Positions 46,846 through 56,035 of a stretch of 64,000 nucleotides of DNA are shown in pieces. The translations under genes were made by a program, and so were the position numbers. Below the pieces are notes generated by a model, which saw only the letters and a program-made list of their open reading frames with translations, searched no databases and was not told the origin of the DNA. Source of the stretch: Casimicrobiaceae bacterium (lineage in GTDB: Bacteria; Pseudomonadota; Gammaproteobacteria; Burkholderiales; Casimicrobiaceae); the NCBI GenBank assembly GCA_026646885.1, contig JAPKHK010000001.1, forward strand, positions 310,001 to 374,000. Direction: 5' to 3'. Every line of letters begins with the position of its first letter. Within the stretch, counting starts at the first letter, position 1.

Positions 46846-47792
46846 GCGATTTCACTTCGGGTTTTTGGGGCTTGGCCATCCTCATCGCTTCGGTTGTGTC
46901 GGTGGTCGGCTGCGGGGTGTTGCTGAAATCGCAAAGCGTGGTTCGACGGGCCCAGGGGACGGTTGAGACCACGGGCCACGTGTGGGACGAGGATCTGGCT
47001 GAATACAATAATCCGCTGCCGCGTTGGTGGGCCTGGCTGTTTTACTTCACTGTGTTCTTCAGTCTGATTTATCTCGCGGTTTATCCGGGTACTGGGCGAT
47101 TCGGCGGCTGGTTCGGTTGGACTCAGGTAGGAGCCTACGAACAGGAGAAGGCGGCTGCCGAGGCCGTATACAGTCCGCTCTATGAGCGGTTCCTTGCAAT
47201 GGACATTCCCGCTGTGGCCGCCGACGAGCAAGCGCGTGGCATGGGCCTGCGAATTTTTCTCAACAACTGCGCCCAATGTCACGGCTCGGACGCGGGGGGC
47301 GCCAGGGGCATTCCCAACCTCCGCGACACCGATTGGCTTTACGGTGGTGGAGCGGACCAGATCAAGGCTAGTATCGCCGATGGGCGAGATGGCGTTATGC
47401 CGGCTCTCGGTGCGGCACTTGGCGATGACGGAGTAAGGAATGTGGCACATTATGTGCGTTCGCTATCCGGGCAGAAGCATGACGCCAAAGCCGCGGCGGC
47501 CGGCAAAGAGGCCTTCGCAAACATTTGTTCGGCATGTCACGGTGCGGATGCCAAGGGGATGCAGGCCCTGGGCGCTCCCAATCTGGCCGACAGCATCTGG
47601 CTTTATGGTGGTAGCGAAACGGCGATCACCGAGAGCATCGTCAAGGGCCGCGGCGGAAATGCCATGGTGCCTGGGCAAACCCGTATGCCGGCGCACAAGA
47701 ACCTTTTGAGCGAGGCCAAGGTCCATTTGGTCGCCGCTTATGTCTGGAGCTTGTCCAACACGCCTGCCGCGGGAGCGGCTAAGGTTCAATGA
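46842..47792 (+). CDS. ccoP: Cytochrome c oxidase cbb3-type subunit III (di-heme c)
   Basis: This 316-residue subunit has two N-terminal membrane segments joined by the conserved ETTGHVWDEDLAEYNNPLPRWW loop region (EDLAEYNNPLPRWW), then two cytochrome c domains with CAQCH (143-147) and CSACH (229-233). It accepts electrons from soluble cytochrome c. The ATG overlaps the ccoQ stop and its own stop overlaps ccoG. Confidence 0.97.
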   Translation: MSDFTSGFWGLAILIASVVSVVGCGVLLKSQSVVRRAQGTVETTGHVWDEDLAEYNNPLPRWWAWLFYFTVFFSLIYLAVYPGTGRFGGWFGWTQVGAYEQEKAAAEAVYSPLYERFLAMDIPAVAADEQARGMGLRIFLNNCAQCHGSDAGGARGIPNLRDTDWLYGGGADQIKASIADGRDGVMPALGAALGDDGVRNVAHYVRSLSGQKHDAKAAAAGKEAFANICSACHGADAKGMQALGAPNLADSIWLYGGSETAITESIVKGRGGNAMVPGQTRMPAHKNLLSEAKVHLVAAYVWSLSNTPAAGAAKVQ

Positions 47793-49270
47793 GCGAGCGC
47801 CCGGCCCGATTTCGTGCTAGCGGGGAAGTCACTACGACGGAGCCGGCAAGGCTGGTTCCTACACCTGGGCCAACCCCTGCAACGGCAGACGACATCGATC
47901 TCTATGAGGTGCGCCGAAAGATTTATCCCCGTGCGGTGACGGGCTGGTTTGCCAATTGGCGCTGGGCGCTGGTATTCCTCACACAGCTCGTTTTCTACGG
48001 TCTACCCTGGTTGGAGATGAATGGCCGCCAGGCCGTGCTTTTCGATCTCGAAGCCCGCAAGTTCTTTCTTTTCGCTTGGGTATTCTGGCCACAAGATGTG
48101 GTCTTTCTTGCTGTGCTGCTGGTGTTGTCGGCGCTGGCGCTCTTCTTGTTCACGGCGCTCGCTGGGCGGCTGTTTTGTGGTTACGCCTGCCCGCAGACGG
48201 TGTACACCGAGATCTTCATGTGGATCGAGCAGAAGGTCGAGGGTGATCGCGGCGCGCGCATCAAGCTCGACCGGCAACCCTGGGGCCCGCGCAAGATTGC
48301 GCTGAAGTCAGCCAAGCACCTCGCATGGATCGCCGTCGCTTTTTGGACGGGCTTCACCTTCGTGGGCTATTTCACGTCGATCAGCGCATTGGGAGAATCG
48401 GTGCTGCGTTTGTCTCTCGGGCCGTGGGAGACCTTCTGGATTTTGTTCTATGGTTTGGCGACCTACGGAAACGCCGGGTGGCTGCGCGAGCAAGTATGCA
48501 TCTATATGTGCCCCTACGCGCGTTTCCAGAGTGTGATGTTCGACCGGGATACCTTGGTCATCACCTATGACGAGAATCGCGGAGAACCGCGGGGCGGGCG
48601 CAGCAAGAAGGCGGAGCCCCGCACTATTGGGCTGGGCGATTGCATCGACTGCAGAATCTGCGTGCAAGTGTGTCCGACCGGTATCGACATCCGCGACGGA
48701 TTGCAGTATCAGTGCATAGGCTGTGCCGCATGCATCGATGCCTGCGATCAAGTAATGGACAAGATGCATTATCCGCGTGGTCTCATCCGTTATTCCACGG
48801 AAGCCGCTATGGCCGAGAAGCTCGAGCCTGAGGCCCTGTGGAAGCGGGCAATGCGCCCACGGGTGCTGGCATATGGTGGTCTGGTGCTGGCGGTTTTTTT
48901 GGGTCTGGTTGTCGGCCTGGCACTGCGCAATCCGCTCAAGGTCGACGTGATTCGCGACCGCGGCGCGCTTGCGCGCGAAGCCGCTCCTGGCGTGATCGAG
49001 AACGTCTATCGGTTGCAGATCGTCAATACAGAGGAAGCCTCGCGCCGCTATCACATTGCCGCGAGCGGCCTGCCCGGCCTCAGAGTGGTTGGCATTGAGC
49101 AGCCGGTGAGTGCGGCTGCTGCGACGGTATTGACGCTGCCTCTGCGTTTGCAAGTAGAAGAGGAGGTGGGCAAACCCGGTTCGAACAAGATCACCTTCCA
49201 TGTCGTGGCCACCGATGGGGCGCCCGTGGCCACGGACGAGAAGTCCGTTTTCATTTTGCCGCGGCGATGA
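47789..49270 (+). CDS. ccoG: CcoG (FixG/RdxA) cytochrome oxidase accessory Fe-S protein
   Basis: This 493-residue membrane protein has about five helices and two 4Fe-4S ferredoxin motifs, CIDCRICVQVCP and CIGCAACIDACD, plus the conserved FCGYACPQTVYTE. CcoG reduces Cu(II) to Cu(I) for oxidase assembly in Rhodobacter. The C-terminal periplasmic domain (Ig-like) follows a last helix near residue 365. Its ATG overlaps the ccoP stop. Confidence 0.96.
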   Translation: MSERPARFRASGEVTTTEPARLVPTPGPTPATADDIDLYEVRRKIYPRAVTGWFANWRWALVFLTQLVFYGLPWLEMNGRQAVLFDLEARKFFLFAWVFWPQDVVFLAVLLVLSALALFLFTALAGRLFCGYACPQTVYTEIFMWIEQKVEGDRGARIKLDRQPWGPRKIALKSAKHLAWIAVAFWTGFTFVGYFTSISALGESVLRLSLGPWETFWILFYGLATYGNAGWLREQVCIYMCPYARFQSVMFDRDTLVITYDENRGEPRGGRSKKAEPRTIGLGDCIDCRICVQVCPTGIDIRDGLQYQCIGCAACIDACDQVMDKMHYPRGLIRYSTEAAMAEKLEPEALWKRAMRPRVLAYGGLVLAVFLGLVVGLALRNPLKVDVIRDRGALAREAAPGVIENVYRLQIVNTEEASRRYHIAASGLPGLRVVGIEQPVSAAAATVLTLPLRLQVEEEVGKPGSNKITFHVVATDGAPVATDEKSVFILPRR

Positions 49271-49767
49271 ACCATTCGAACGCGTCCCCTCGACCCTGGT
49301 ATCGCGAGAGCGCGCCGTGGCTGCTGATGGCTGGTCCGGCCGCAGTGGTCATCGCCGCTGCAATCACTCTTTGGCTCGCCATGAGAGCACCGGACGGTCT
49401 GGTTTCCGAGGACTATTACAAGCGTGGCCTGCTGGTGGAACGACGGGTGGAGCGCGATGTCGCCGCTCAGAAGCTGGGGCTTCGAGCACGACTCGTGTTT
49501 GATGATGAGGCAGGGCGCATGCGCGTCGAGTTTGCCAACCCGACGCTGAAAGGGGATCTCCCGGTTGTGGTGTTGACACATTCGGCGCGGCCGCAACTCG
49601 ATCGTCGTCTCGAACTCCAGCGCGTGTCCGCGCGGGTTTTCGAAGTGCCGTTGGCGGCCCTGACACACGGGCGTTGGGGCATCGTGATCGAGACGCCCAC
49701 TTGGCGTCTGGAAGCTGATTGGCAGTGGCCACGCGACAAACAAGTCGATTTCGGAGCGCAACCATGA
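49267..49767 (+). CDS. ccoH: FixH/CcoH family protein
   Basis: This 166-residue protein has one membrane helix (LLMAGPAAVVIAAAITLWLA) and the FixH hallmark SEDYYKRGLLVERRVERD. Its periplasmic domain is beta-rich. CcoH stabilises the cbb3 complex late in assembly. It overlaps ccoG (ATGA) and the next small gene. Confidence 0.94.
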   Translation: MNHSNASPRPWYRESAPWLLMAGPAAVVIAAAITLWLAMRAPDGLVSEDYYKRGLLVERRVERDVAAQKLGLRARLVFDDEAGRMRVEFANPTLKGDLPVVVLTHSARPQLDRRLELQRVSARVFEVPLAALTHGRWGIVIETPTWRLEADWQWPRDKQVDFGAQP

Positions 49768-50036
49768 ACCCTGGTGTTGAATCCGCCACTCGCGCCGAAG
49801 CGGACGTTACTTCGCGCTTGCTACGCATGCTCTGGCCGAGCTTCTTGGTGGCGGGGGTGGCCGAGACGCTGTTCTTCGCATTCTTCGACCCGTTTGATTT
49901 GCACTTTCTTGGGGCGCCGCTGGAGATGTCGCGGGTGGCGATCTATACCATCGGCTTCTTCGGTTTCTGGGGATTGGGCTTCGCCTCAGCCGCGTTGTCG
50001 GCCTTTTTGAACGGCCAGTTGAGCGCGCGAAAATGA
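49764..50036 (+). CDS. Small two-helix membrane protein of the cbb3 cluster, unknown function
   Basis: This 90-residue protein overlaps the ccoH stop (ATGA) and so is translationally coupled to the oxidase assembly genes. It has two membrane helices (LWPSFLVAGVAETLFFAFF and AIYTIGFFGFWGLGFASAAL) around the motif DPFDLHFLGAPLEMSR. Similar small proteins follow ccoH in other betaproteobacteria as far as I recall, but I know no function. A role in cbb3 assembly is an inference from position. Confidence 0.8.
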   Translation: MNPGVESATRAEADVTSRLLRMLWPSFLVAGVAETLFFAFFDPFDLHFLGAPLEMSRVAIYTIGFFGFWGLGFASAALSAFLNGQLSARK

Positions 50037-50048
50037 CAGGACTAGGGT

Positions 50049-50840
50049 CTAATTGCGCTGATTCACAAGGCGGCGGAGGGCGGTGAGATCGAGCAGACGC
50101 ACCGCACGTTGCTGAACGTCGATCAGTCCCTCGTCCTGGAAGCGCGAGAACATCCGGCTGACGGTTTCGAGCTTCAATCCCAGAAAACTGCCGATTTCTT
50201 CTCGAGTCATGCGCAAATTGAATTCGCTGGCGGAATAGCCGCGCCGCTGGTAGCGCTGCGAGAGATTGAGCAGGAAGATGGCCAAACGCTCCTCGGCACG
50301 CATGCTTCCCAGCAGAAGCATGACACCGTGTTCGCGCACTATCTCGCGGCTCATCACTCGGTGCAGGTGCTGCTGCAACGATGGTACGGCGCGTGCCAGC
50401 TCTTCCAGCTTGGCGAAGGGCAAGAGACACATCTCAGAGTCTTCCAGTGCCGTGCATTCGCAGGTATGTTGCTCGGTGCCGATACCATCCAAGCCGATAA
50501 TCTCGCCCGCCATGTGAAAACCGCTCACTTGTTCGTGGCCATCGGCGGCGAGAATGGCGGTCTTGGCCGAGCCAAAGCGAATGGCATAGATGCCGGCGAA
50601 AGGGTCACGGGTTTGATAGAGTGTCTCGCCACGTTTCAATCGCCGCCGAGCGCTGACAAGGCGTTCCAGGGCAAGAATTTCGTCCGCGCCAAGTCCTCCG
50701 GGCAAACACAGCTCCTGCAAGCTGCAGGTGGAACAGGCGGTCTTCAGCTGGTGCAGCTGAAAGCTCTTCCGCGGCGCGTTCGCGCCTTTGGGTGGAAGAA
50801 GGGGGCGCCGCTCGGGCAGCGCTTTGACGCGATTGGGCAT
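50049..50840 (-). CDS. fnr: FNR family oxygen-sensing transcription regulator
   Basis: This 263-residue CRP/FNR protein keeps all four cluster ligands: Cys36, Cys39, Cys45 and Cys138, with the same spacing as Cys20, 23, 29 and 122 of E. coli FNR. The recognition helix reads KLETVSRMFSRF, with the E-x-x-S-R pattern that reads TTGAT-type half sites. It should therefore bind the boxes at 41746, 44510 and 34307. It is convergent with the cbb3 operon (12-bp gap). The N-terminus is about 16 residues longer than in E. coli. Confidence 0.95.
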   Translation of the reverse strand: MPNRVKALPERRPLLPPKGANAPRKSFQLHQLKTACSTCSLQELCLPGGLGADEILALERLVSARRRLKRGETLYQTRDPFAGIYAIRFGSAKTAILAADGHEQVSGFHMAGEIIGLDGIGTEQHTCECTALEDSEMCLLPFAKLEELARAVPSLQQHLHRVMSREIVREHGVMLLLGSMRAEERLAIFLLNLSQRYQRRGYSASEFNLRMTREEIGSFLGLKLETVSRMFSRFQDEGLIDVQQRAVRLLDLTALRRLVNQRN

Positions 50841-50974
50841 GAGGATTTGCTAGCGCAATGCGCCCTACCGCGACGGACACCTCGGGCGCTTTCGCCGGTA
50901 GAGGCTCAAAATGATAGTGTACCAGCAGTGCCCCCAATCGCGGCAACCACAACGCGCACATGGAAAGGTCGTTC

Positions 50975-51688
50975 ATGCCCTGGGCATCGATAGCCAGCGT
51001 ATTCCTGCTGGCGCTGCTGGGTGGGCTGCATTGCGCCGCGATGTGCGGCGGTGTGGTGTCGGCGTTCGCGCTCGACCGGACTCTTCCTGTTGGCGGTTGG
51101 CGCCGGGCCGCCGCGATGAGCAGCTATCACTTGGGCCGCATTTCTTCCTATGTCCTGTTGGGAGCTGTTGCCGGCGCGGCAAGCGGCGCATTGCTACCCT
51201 GGCGCGAGTTCGTGTTCCTGCAGCGCAGCCTCTATGGACTCGCCGGACTGGTCATGCTCTGGCTGGCCTGGCGGCTTTGGCGGGGCCAACAGGCCTGGCC
51301 TCTGCTCGAACGCTTGCTGTCCCGCTTGGTGTCGCCGCTGCGCAGCCGACTTGGCTTACTCGCCCGGAGTGCGCGTTGGTGGGCGAGATTGGCCGTGGGC
51401 GTGGTCTGGGGCTTGGTGCCTTGTGGCATGGTCTACGGAGCGCTTGCCCTTGCCTTGCTGGCGGGAAGTCCGCTCTGGGGCGGGCTTCTGATGCTGGTGT
51501 TTGGTTTGGGCACGGTGCCAAATTTGCTGTTTGCCGACTGGTTGTTCGCTCGAGCGCAGCAGTTTGGAGGTGAATCTTGGCGTCGCGCCGGCGCACTCAT
51601 AATCGCGGCGTTTGGCCTCTGGACGTGGCATCGGCTGATCTGGGAGAGCGAGCGAATCGCGGTCTCTCTGTTCTGTGCTGTCCCCTGA
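50975..51688 (+). CDS. TauE/SafE-DsbD-like membrane protein of the cbb3/fnr cluster
   Basis: This 237-residue protein with about six helices has the signature LLGGLHCAAMCGG and a second WGLVPCGMVYGAL, typical of the UreH-like/DsbD_2 family (PF13386 type), where Cys and Met may handle metal or electrons. I choose ATG 50975 with AAAGG upstream; ATG 50960 is possible. Genes of this kind often accompany ccoN and fnr, and a role in copper handling or cytochrome maturation is an inference. It is divergent from fnr. Confidence 0.82.
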   Translation: MPWASIASVFLLALLGGLHCAAMCGGVVSAFALDRTLPVGGWRRAAAMSSYHLGRISSYVLLGAVAGAASGALLPWREFVFLQRSLYGLAGLVMLWLAWRLWRGQQAWPLLERLLSRLVSPLRSRLGLLARSARWWARLAVGVVWGLVPCGMVYGALALALLAGSPLWGGLLMLVFGLGTVPNLLFADWLFARAQQFGGESWRRAGALIIAAFGLWTWHRLIWESERIAVSLFCAVP

Positions 51689-51729
51689 GGCAGCGGGACC
51701 GGGTAGAATGCAGCTTTTTTTCATGACGC

Positions 51730-52626
51730 ATGTGGTTCAGAAACCTCCTCATCTATCGCATCAAGGAATGGCGCAAGCAATCGCTCGCCAAGGTTGAAGA
51801 GCAACTCGCCAGGCACGCTCTCCAAGGCTGCGGCAAACTCGATCTGGCGAGTCGCGGCTGGGTACCGCCGGCTGGTGACGAAGGCCGGCTGGCCGAAGCC
51901 ATGGAGGGCCGTTGGGTGTTCGCCTTGGGGGTGGAGCAGAAACTCTTGCCGGCTTCGATCATCAACCAGCATTTGCGCGAACGGGCGAAGCAACTTGCTG
52001 AGAAGCAAGGGTATGCACCGGGCCGAAAGCAAATGCGCGAGCTGCGCGAGCGCCTGATCGACGAATTGGCGCCGCGCGCGTTCGCCAAGCGCAGCCGCAT
52101 TGCCATGCTCGTCGATCCGGCGTCGAAGTGGCTGTTGCTGGATACCGCAAGCAGGTCGCGCGCCGAGGAAGTGATCGACACTTTGGGCAAGAGCATCGAG
52201 GGGCTGATCCTCGCACCGCTGGCCACGGTTCGTTCGCCGCTCTCGGAAATGACCGATTGGCTCGTTGCGGCTGACGCCCCTGAAGGATTCTCGATCGATC
52301 GCGAGGCCGAATTGCGTGCCCCAGGAGCCGAGAAGTCGACCATCCGCTACGTTCGGCACGAACTGGAGGGCAAGGAGCTCAAGGCCCATCTTGCCGCAGG
52401 CATGCAGGTGACGCGCCTGGCACTGACCTGGCGCGACCATGTTTCCTTCGTGCTGGACGAAGAACTGTGCCTGAAGCGGCTGGCCTTTGCCGATCAGCTC
52501 AAGGATGCCGCCAGCCAGCGCGGCCAAGCCATGGAGGAGCAGTTTCAGGCCGATTTGGCAATTCTTTCGGGCGAGCTGTTTGGCCTTGTTCCTGATCTTG
52601 TCGCAGCTATGGGCGGTGAAGCCTGA
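51730..52626 (+). CDS. rdgC: Recombination-associated protein RdgC
   Basis: This 298-residue protein is RdgC, a ring-shaped DNA-binding dimer that limits RecA activity. The N-terminal MWFRNLLIYRI and the central LPASIINQHLRERAKQLAEK with later RIAMLVDPASKWLLLDTAS match the family. It stands alone 41 bp after the TauE-like gene. Confidence 0.95.
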   Translation: MWFRNLLIYRIKEWRKQSLAKVEEQLARHALQGCGKLDLASRGWVPPAGDEGRLAEAMEGRWVFALGVEQKLLPASIINQHLRERAKQLAEKQGYAPGRKQMRELRERLIDELAPRAFAKRSRIAMLVDPASKWLLLDTASRSRAEEVIDTLGKSIEGLILAPLATVRSPLSEMTDWLVAADAPEGFSIDREAELRAPGAEKSTIRYVRHELEGKELKAHLAAGMQVTRLALTWRDHVSFVLDEELCLKRLAFADQLKDAASQRGQAMEEQFQADLAILSGELFGLVPDLVAAMGGEA

Positions 52627-52689
52627 TGGCGCTTCGCGGCAATCCTGGCATGGTCAGCCCAAACGTGCAGTCTCCGGTGGCGGTCAACG

Positions 52690-53457
52690 ATGTCTAGCTT
52701 GGCGGCGATTTTGCTCGCCAGCCTGTGTGGCGGCGTATTGAGCGTCCTCGCTGCTGCCGCGACGCTCGCGCTGCGCGGCAGCAGCGTTTCGCGTTTAATC
52801 GCGTTTGCTGTGGGCACCCTACTCGGCGCGGTCTTTCTCGAAGTCTTGCCGCATGCGCTAGCGTCCGGTCAGTCTGCCGAGCGCACGCTTCTCGTAGTGC
52901 TGATCGGCATCCTGTCCTTCTTCCTGCTCGAAAAACTGGTACTGTGGCGGCATGCGCATCCGGACGATGTCTCCGCGGAGGCGCAAACTCAAGCCGAACA
53001 CGACCATGGTCGGTCTGGCCTGATGATTCTGGTAGGCGATACTTTCCACAACTTCTGTGACGGTATCCTAATCGCGGCAGCCTTCATCAGTGATTTCCAA
53101 TTGGGCGTGGTCACAGCAGTCGCGATCATCGCCCACGAAATCCCTCAGGAGGTTGGGGATTTCGTGGTACTGCTCAACTCGGGCTACAGTCGCCTGCAGG
53201 CCTTCCTCTTTAACCTGGGTACGAGCGCGGCCACCACGATCGGCGGACTGCTCGGCTACTTCATGCTTGCCTCGGCCGTGACCTGGGTCCCAAGCATACT
53301 CGCCCTGGCCGCAGCGAGCATGATCTACGTTGCCGTTGCCGATCTTATACCTGGCTTGCACCGCCGCGCCGGACTCGCGGCAACGGTTCAGCAGGTATCG
53401 CTGATCGCCGCGGGGATTGGTTTGATTGCGGCCGTGGATTTGCTTCTTGCCCATTGA
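52690..53457 (+). CDS. ZIP family divalent metal transporter
   Basis: This 255-residue protein has about eight membrane helices. The binuclear metal site is in GDTFHNFCDGILIAAAF (helix 4) and IIAHEIPQEVGDFVVLL (helix 5). A His/Asp-rich cytoplasmic loop (RHAHPDD, EHDHGRSG) fits metal sensing. Zinc or iron uptake is likely; some ZIP proteins can export. Confidence 0.92.
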   Translation: MSSLAAILLASLCGGVLSVLAAAATLALRGSSVSRLIAFAVGTLLGAVFLEVLPHALASGQSAERTLLVVLIGILSFFLLEKLVLWRHAHPDDVSAEAQTQAEHDHGRSGLMILVGDTFHNFCDGILIAAAFISDFQLGVVTAVAIIAHEIPQEVGDFVVLLNSGYSRLQAFLFNLGTSAATTIGGLLGYFMLASAVTWVPSILALAAASMIYVAVADLIPGLHRRAGLAATVQQVSLIAAGIGLIAAVDLLLAH

Positions 53458-54138
53458 GTCTCGAAGATCTTAGGCAGCGGACAGCAGCGGCGGAGCGCCG
53501 AGGGTGGTGAAGCACAGCAGAACCTCCGCCATTGCGTCGGCACTGAGGACCAAGGTGGCGCGCAAAGCGCCCACCGATGACGATGACATGGATAGTCACT
53601 GGACGCGCTCGGCCTGGGGCGGCCGATCCGGTCGCGCGGGTGGGAGGCGGTGCGCGGCCGAACCGATTGTATGCCCGTACGCGAACGATTAACCTAGAAG
53701 CCTCAGTTGGGCATGTCCGATGGTGCCTTTGGCCCGGGCAGCCGGCCGAAGGCGCGAGCGGGTATGCGGCCTCGTCGCCCAGGAGTTGATGATCGAGACT
53801 GAACCGCGAGCTTTACCCGCTTGACAGGTAGGGAATGGATAAACGGTCAACTGAGGTTTCTAGGTTAAACTACCCCAAACCATGAACACGAAGCCACGAC
53901 CGGAGGCTTCATGCCCCTTGAAGAACTCGATGCCAGTTCTGTGCCGCCAATTGACCGACCTCTGGGTGTTGGAGTCATTGCTTGCGCGCCTCGATGTTTG
54001 GTCGCTCGCGTGCCTTGCCGCGCTGGGTGTTGGCGCATTCGCAATCTCTGCTCGGTTATCGCCTCTGGGCCGAGAAGCATCGGCTCAGGACTTGAGAGCA
54101 TCGGTATGTGGTTGTTTGCATAGGTTCGCGTGACGAGC
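53458..54138. other. Long intergenic region before phaC
   Basis: This 681-base gap is the longest without a gene in the window. I find no frame with convincing protein character on either strand. It contains the 180-bp inverted-repeat element at 53689-53868 and, next to it, a small hairpin GAAGCC/GGCTTC (53890-53910). The last part should hold the phaC promoter, but I cannot point to a good -35/-10 pair. Confidence 0.5.
53689..53868. mobile_element. Miniature inverted-repeat element, possibly IS1380-type, with TTAA target duplication
   Basis: TTAA-CCTAGAAGCCTCAGTTG (53689-53709) is mirrored by CAACTGAGGTTTCTAGG-TTAA (53848-53868): 21-bp ends with one mismatch. If the outer TTAA is a 4-bp target duplication, the element is 172 bp with 17-bp terminal repeats starting CC, the layout of IS1380-family ends. 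It has no transposase gene. An internal near-hairpin (GCCTTTGGCC/GGCCGAAGGC) is present. Confidence 0.55.
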
Positions 54139-55950
54139 ATGGCGGGGAGCAAGAGAGAAAACGTGCATAAAACCGATTGGCAGGAATTGGCTGAAAGCTG
54201 GCGCGATCTGGGAAGACGCTGGGCGCATTTCTGGCTACCCGGGTTTGACCCAGGCTCGGCACATTCTGAGAGCCAGAAGGGCTCCGCGAACAATAGCAAT
54301 GGTCTGGAAATGCTACCGGGAATGTTACCGACTTGGCTGGGCGAACACGTGCCTGCGGGCATCGATCCGACCGCCTGGGCCGAACTGAGCCAGCGCTATC
54401 AGCAGCGCATGACCGACCTCTGGCGTAATGTGGCGAGCCGTGAGCCAGGCGAGACGGCTCCTCCGGTGGCACAGGCTGAGGTGGGCGATCGCCGCTTTCA
54501 CGGGGCGGAGTGGCAAGACTACCCGTTCTTCGACTTGGTGAAGCAAGCCTACCTCCTCAATGCTGAATTCTGGAGGGAGGCGGCGGACCGGCTGGCGACT
54601 AATGCCGAAACGAAGCGCAAGATGCGCTTCTTCGTTCGACAGTATATCGATGCGCTGGCGCCAAGCAATTTCCTTTTTACCAATCCGGAAGCGCTCAAAC
54701 TGGCGCTGGCGAGCGAGGGCAAGAGCTTGACGCAGGGCCTCGCCAATCTTGCCAAGGACATACAGCGAGGGCGCATCGCCATGAGCGATGACAAGGCTTT
54801 CGGAGTGGGTCGCAACTTGGCCATTACACCCGGCGCGGTAATCTTCAAGAACGAGCTGATCGAACTCATTCAGTACACACCGACAACCGAAAGAGTGCAT
54901 GCTCGACCGCTGCTCATCATTCCGCCGTGCATCAATAAATACTATATTCTCGACCTGCAGCCAGAGAATTCCTTCGTGCGCTATGCCGTCGCGCGGGGTT
55001 TCTCGGTGTTCCTGGTATCCTGGCGCAACGTCCCGAGCGACTTGGCCCACCTTACCTTTGACGATTACTTGAACCTCGGCGTCTTTCCAGCCATCGACAT
55101 AGCGAAGGAGGTGAGCGGCAGCAAGATCGTCAATGCTCTTGGATTCTGCGTGGGCGGCGCGCTGTTATCCTGCGCCCTCGCGGTCTTGGCCGCACGAGGC
55201 GACAAGAGCATCGCGAGTGTGACGCTGCTCACGACTATGCTTGATTATTCCGATCCGGGAGAAATCGGCGTTTACGTCGACGAGGATTACCTCAAGGCGC
55301 GCGAGCCGGTGCTGCTCTCTGGCGGGCGCGTGGCGGGATCGGAACTGGCCACGGCCTTCGCCAGCCTGCGCGCCAACGATCTCGTCTGGTCATTTTTCGT
55401 CAACAACTACCTCAAGGGCAAGACGCCAGCTGCCTTTGATCTGCTCTACTGGAATGGCGACAGCGCCAATCTTCCGGGCCCAATGTATGTGTTCTATCTG
55501 CGCAAGATGTACCTCGAAAACAAGCTACGCGAACCCGGGGGCTTGGCTGTCTGCGGCGTACCGGTGAATCTTGGCAAGATCCGGCAGCCCGCCTACGTGC
55601 TTGCAGCGCGCGAAGATCACATCGTACCCTGGCGCTCGGCATATCGTAGCGCGCGTCTGCTTGGAGGAGAAACGCGTTTTGTGCTCGGCGCGTCTGGGCA
55701 CATCGCTGGCGTAATCAATCCTGCGGAAAAAAACAAGCGCAGCTATTGGTCTGCCGCAGGCTTGCCAGCGACTGCGGAAGACTGGGAACGCGCCGCTGGG
55801 GAAGTCCCGGGCAGCTGGTGGCCGGACTGGGCGGCGTGGCTAGGGGCACGAAGCGGGCGCTTGGTTGCGGCACCAAAGGTGCTGGGCAGCGCCTACCATG
55901 GCCCGATCGAAGCCGCGCCAGGCAGCTACGTGCTGGAGAGGCCGGATTGA
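54139..55950 (+). CDS. phaC: Class I poly(3-hydroxyalkanoate) synthase
   Basis: This 603-residue enzyme polymerises hydroxyacyl-CoA into PHA. The catalytic triad is visible: Cys337 in GFCVGGALLS, Asp493 in AREDHIVPW and His521 in ASGHIAGVINP, spaced as in Ralstonia PhaC. The N-terminal part (EWQDYPFFDLVKQAYLL) is typical of class I. I prefer ATG 54139; GTG 54130 is in frame. phaB follows after 85 bp, but no phaA thiolase gene is in the window. Confidence 0.96.
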   Translation: MAGSKRENVHKTDWQELAESWRDLGRRWAHFWLPGFDPGSAHSESQKGSANNSNGLEMLPGMLPTWLGEHVPAGIDPTAWAELSQRYQQRMTDLWRNVASREPGETAPPVAQAEVGDRRFHGAEWQDYPFFDLVKQAYLLNAEFWREAADRLATNAETKRKMRFFVRQYIDALAPSNFLFTNPEALKLALASEGKSLTQGLANLAKDIQRGRIAMSDDKAFGVGRNLAITPGAVIFKNELIELIQYTPTTERVHARPLLIIPPCINKYYILDLQPENSFVRYAVARGFSVFLVSWRNVPSDLAHLTFDDYLNLGVFPAIDIAKEVSGSKIVNALGFCVGGALLSCALAVLAARGDKSIASVTLLTTMLDYSDPGEIGVYVDEDYLKAREPVLLSGGRVAGSELATAFASLRANDLVWSFFVNNYLKGKTPAAFDLLYWNGDSANLPGPMYVFYLRKMYLENKLREPGGLAVCGVPVNLGKIRQPAYVLAAREDHIVPWRSAYRSARLLGGETRFVLGASGHIAGVINPAEKNKRSYWSAAGLPATAEDWERAAGEVPGSWWPDWAAWLGARSGRLVAAPKVLGSAYHGPIEAAPGSYVLERPD

Positions 55951-56035
55951 CTTTTTTGGGCGAACCGGCTGGGTGGGGGTCTCATGACCCGCCTAGGCGA
56001 TTCGGTGATTTGGAGAAACATCGAGGAGAAGCGCA

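Noticed and set aside
53882-54133. Small plus-strand frames before phaC as a transposase remnant or leader gene
   Set aside because: No ribosome binding site, no recognisable domain, and several frames are open at once, as expected by chance.
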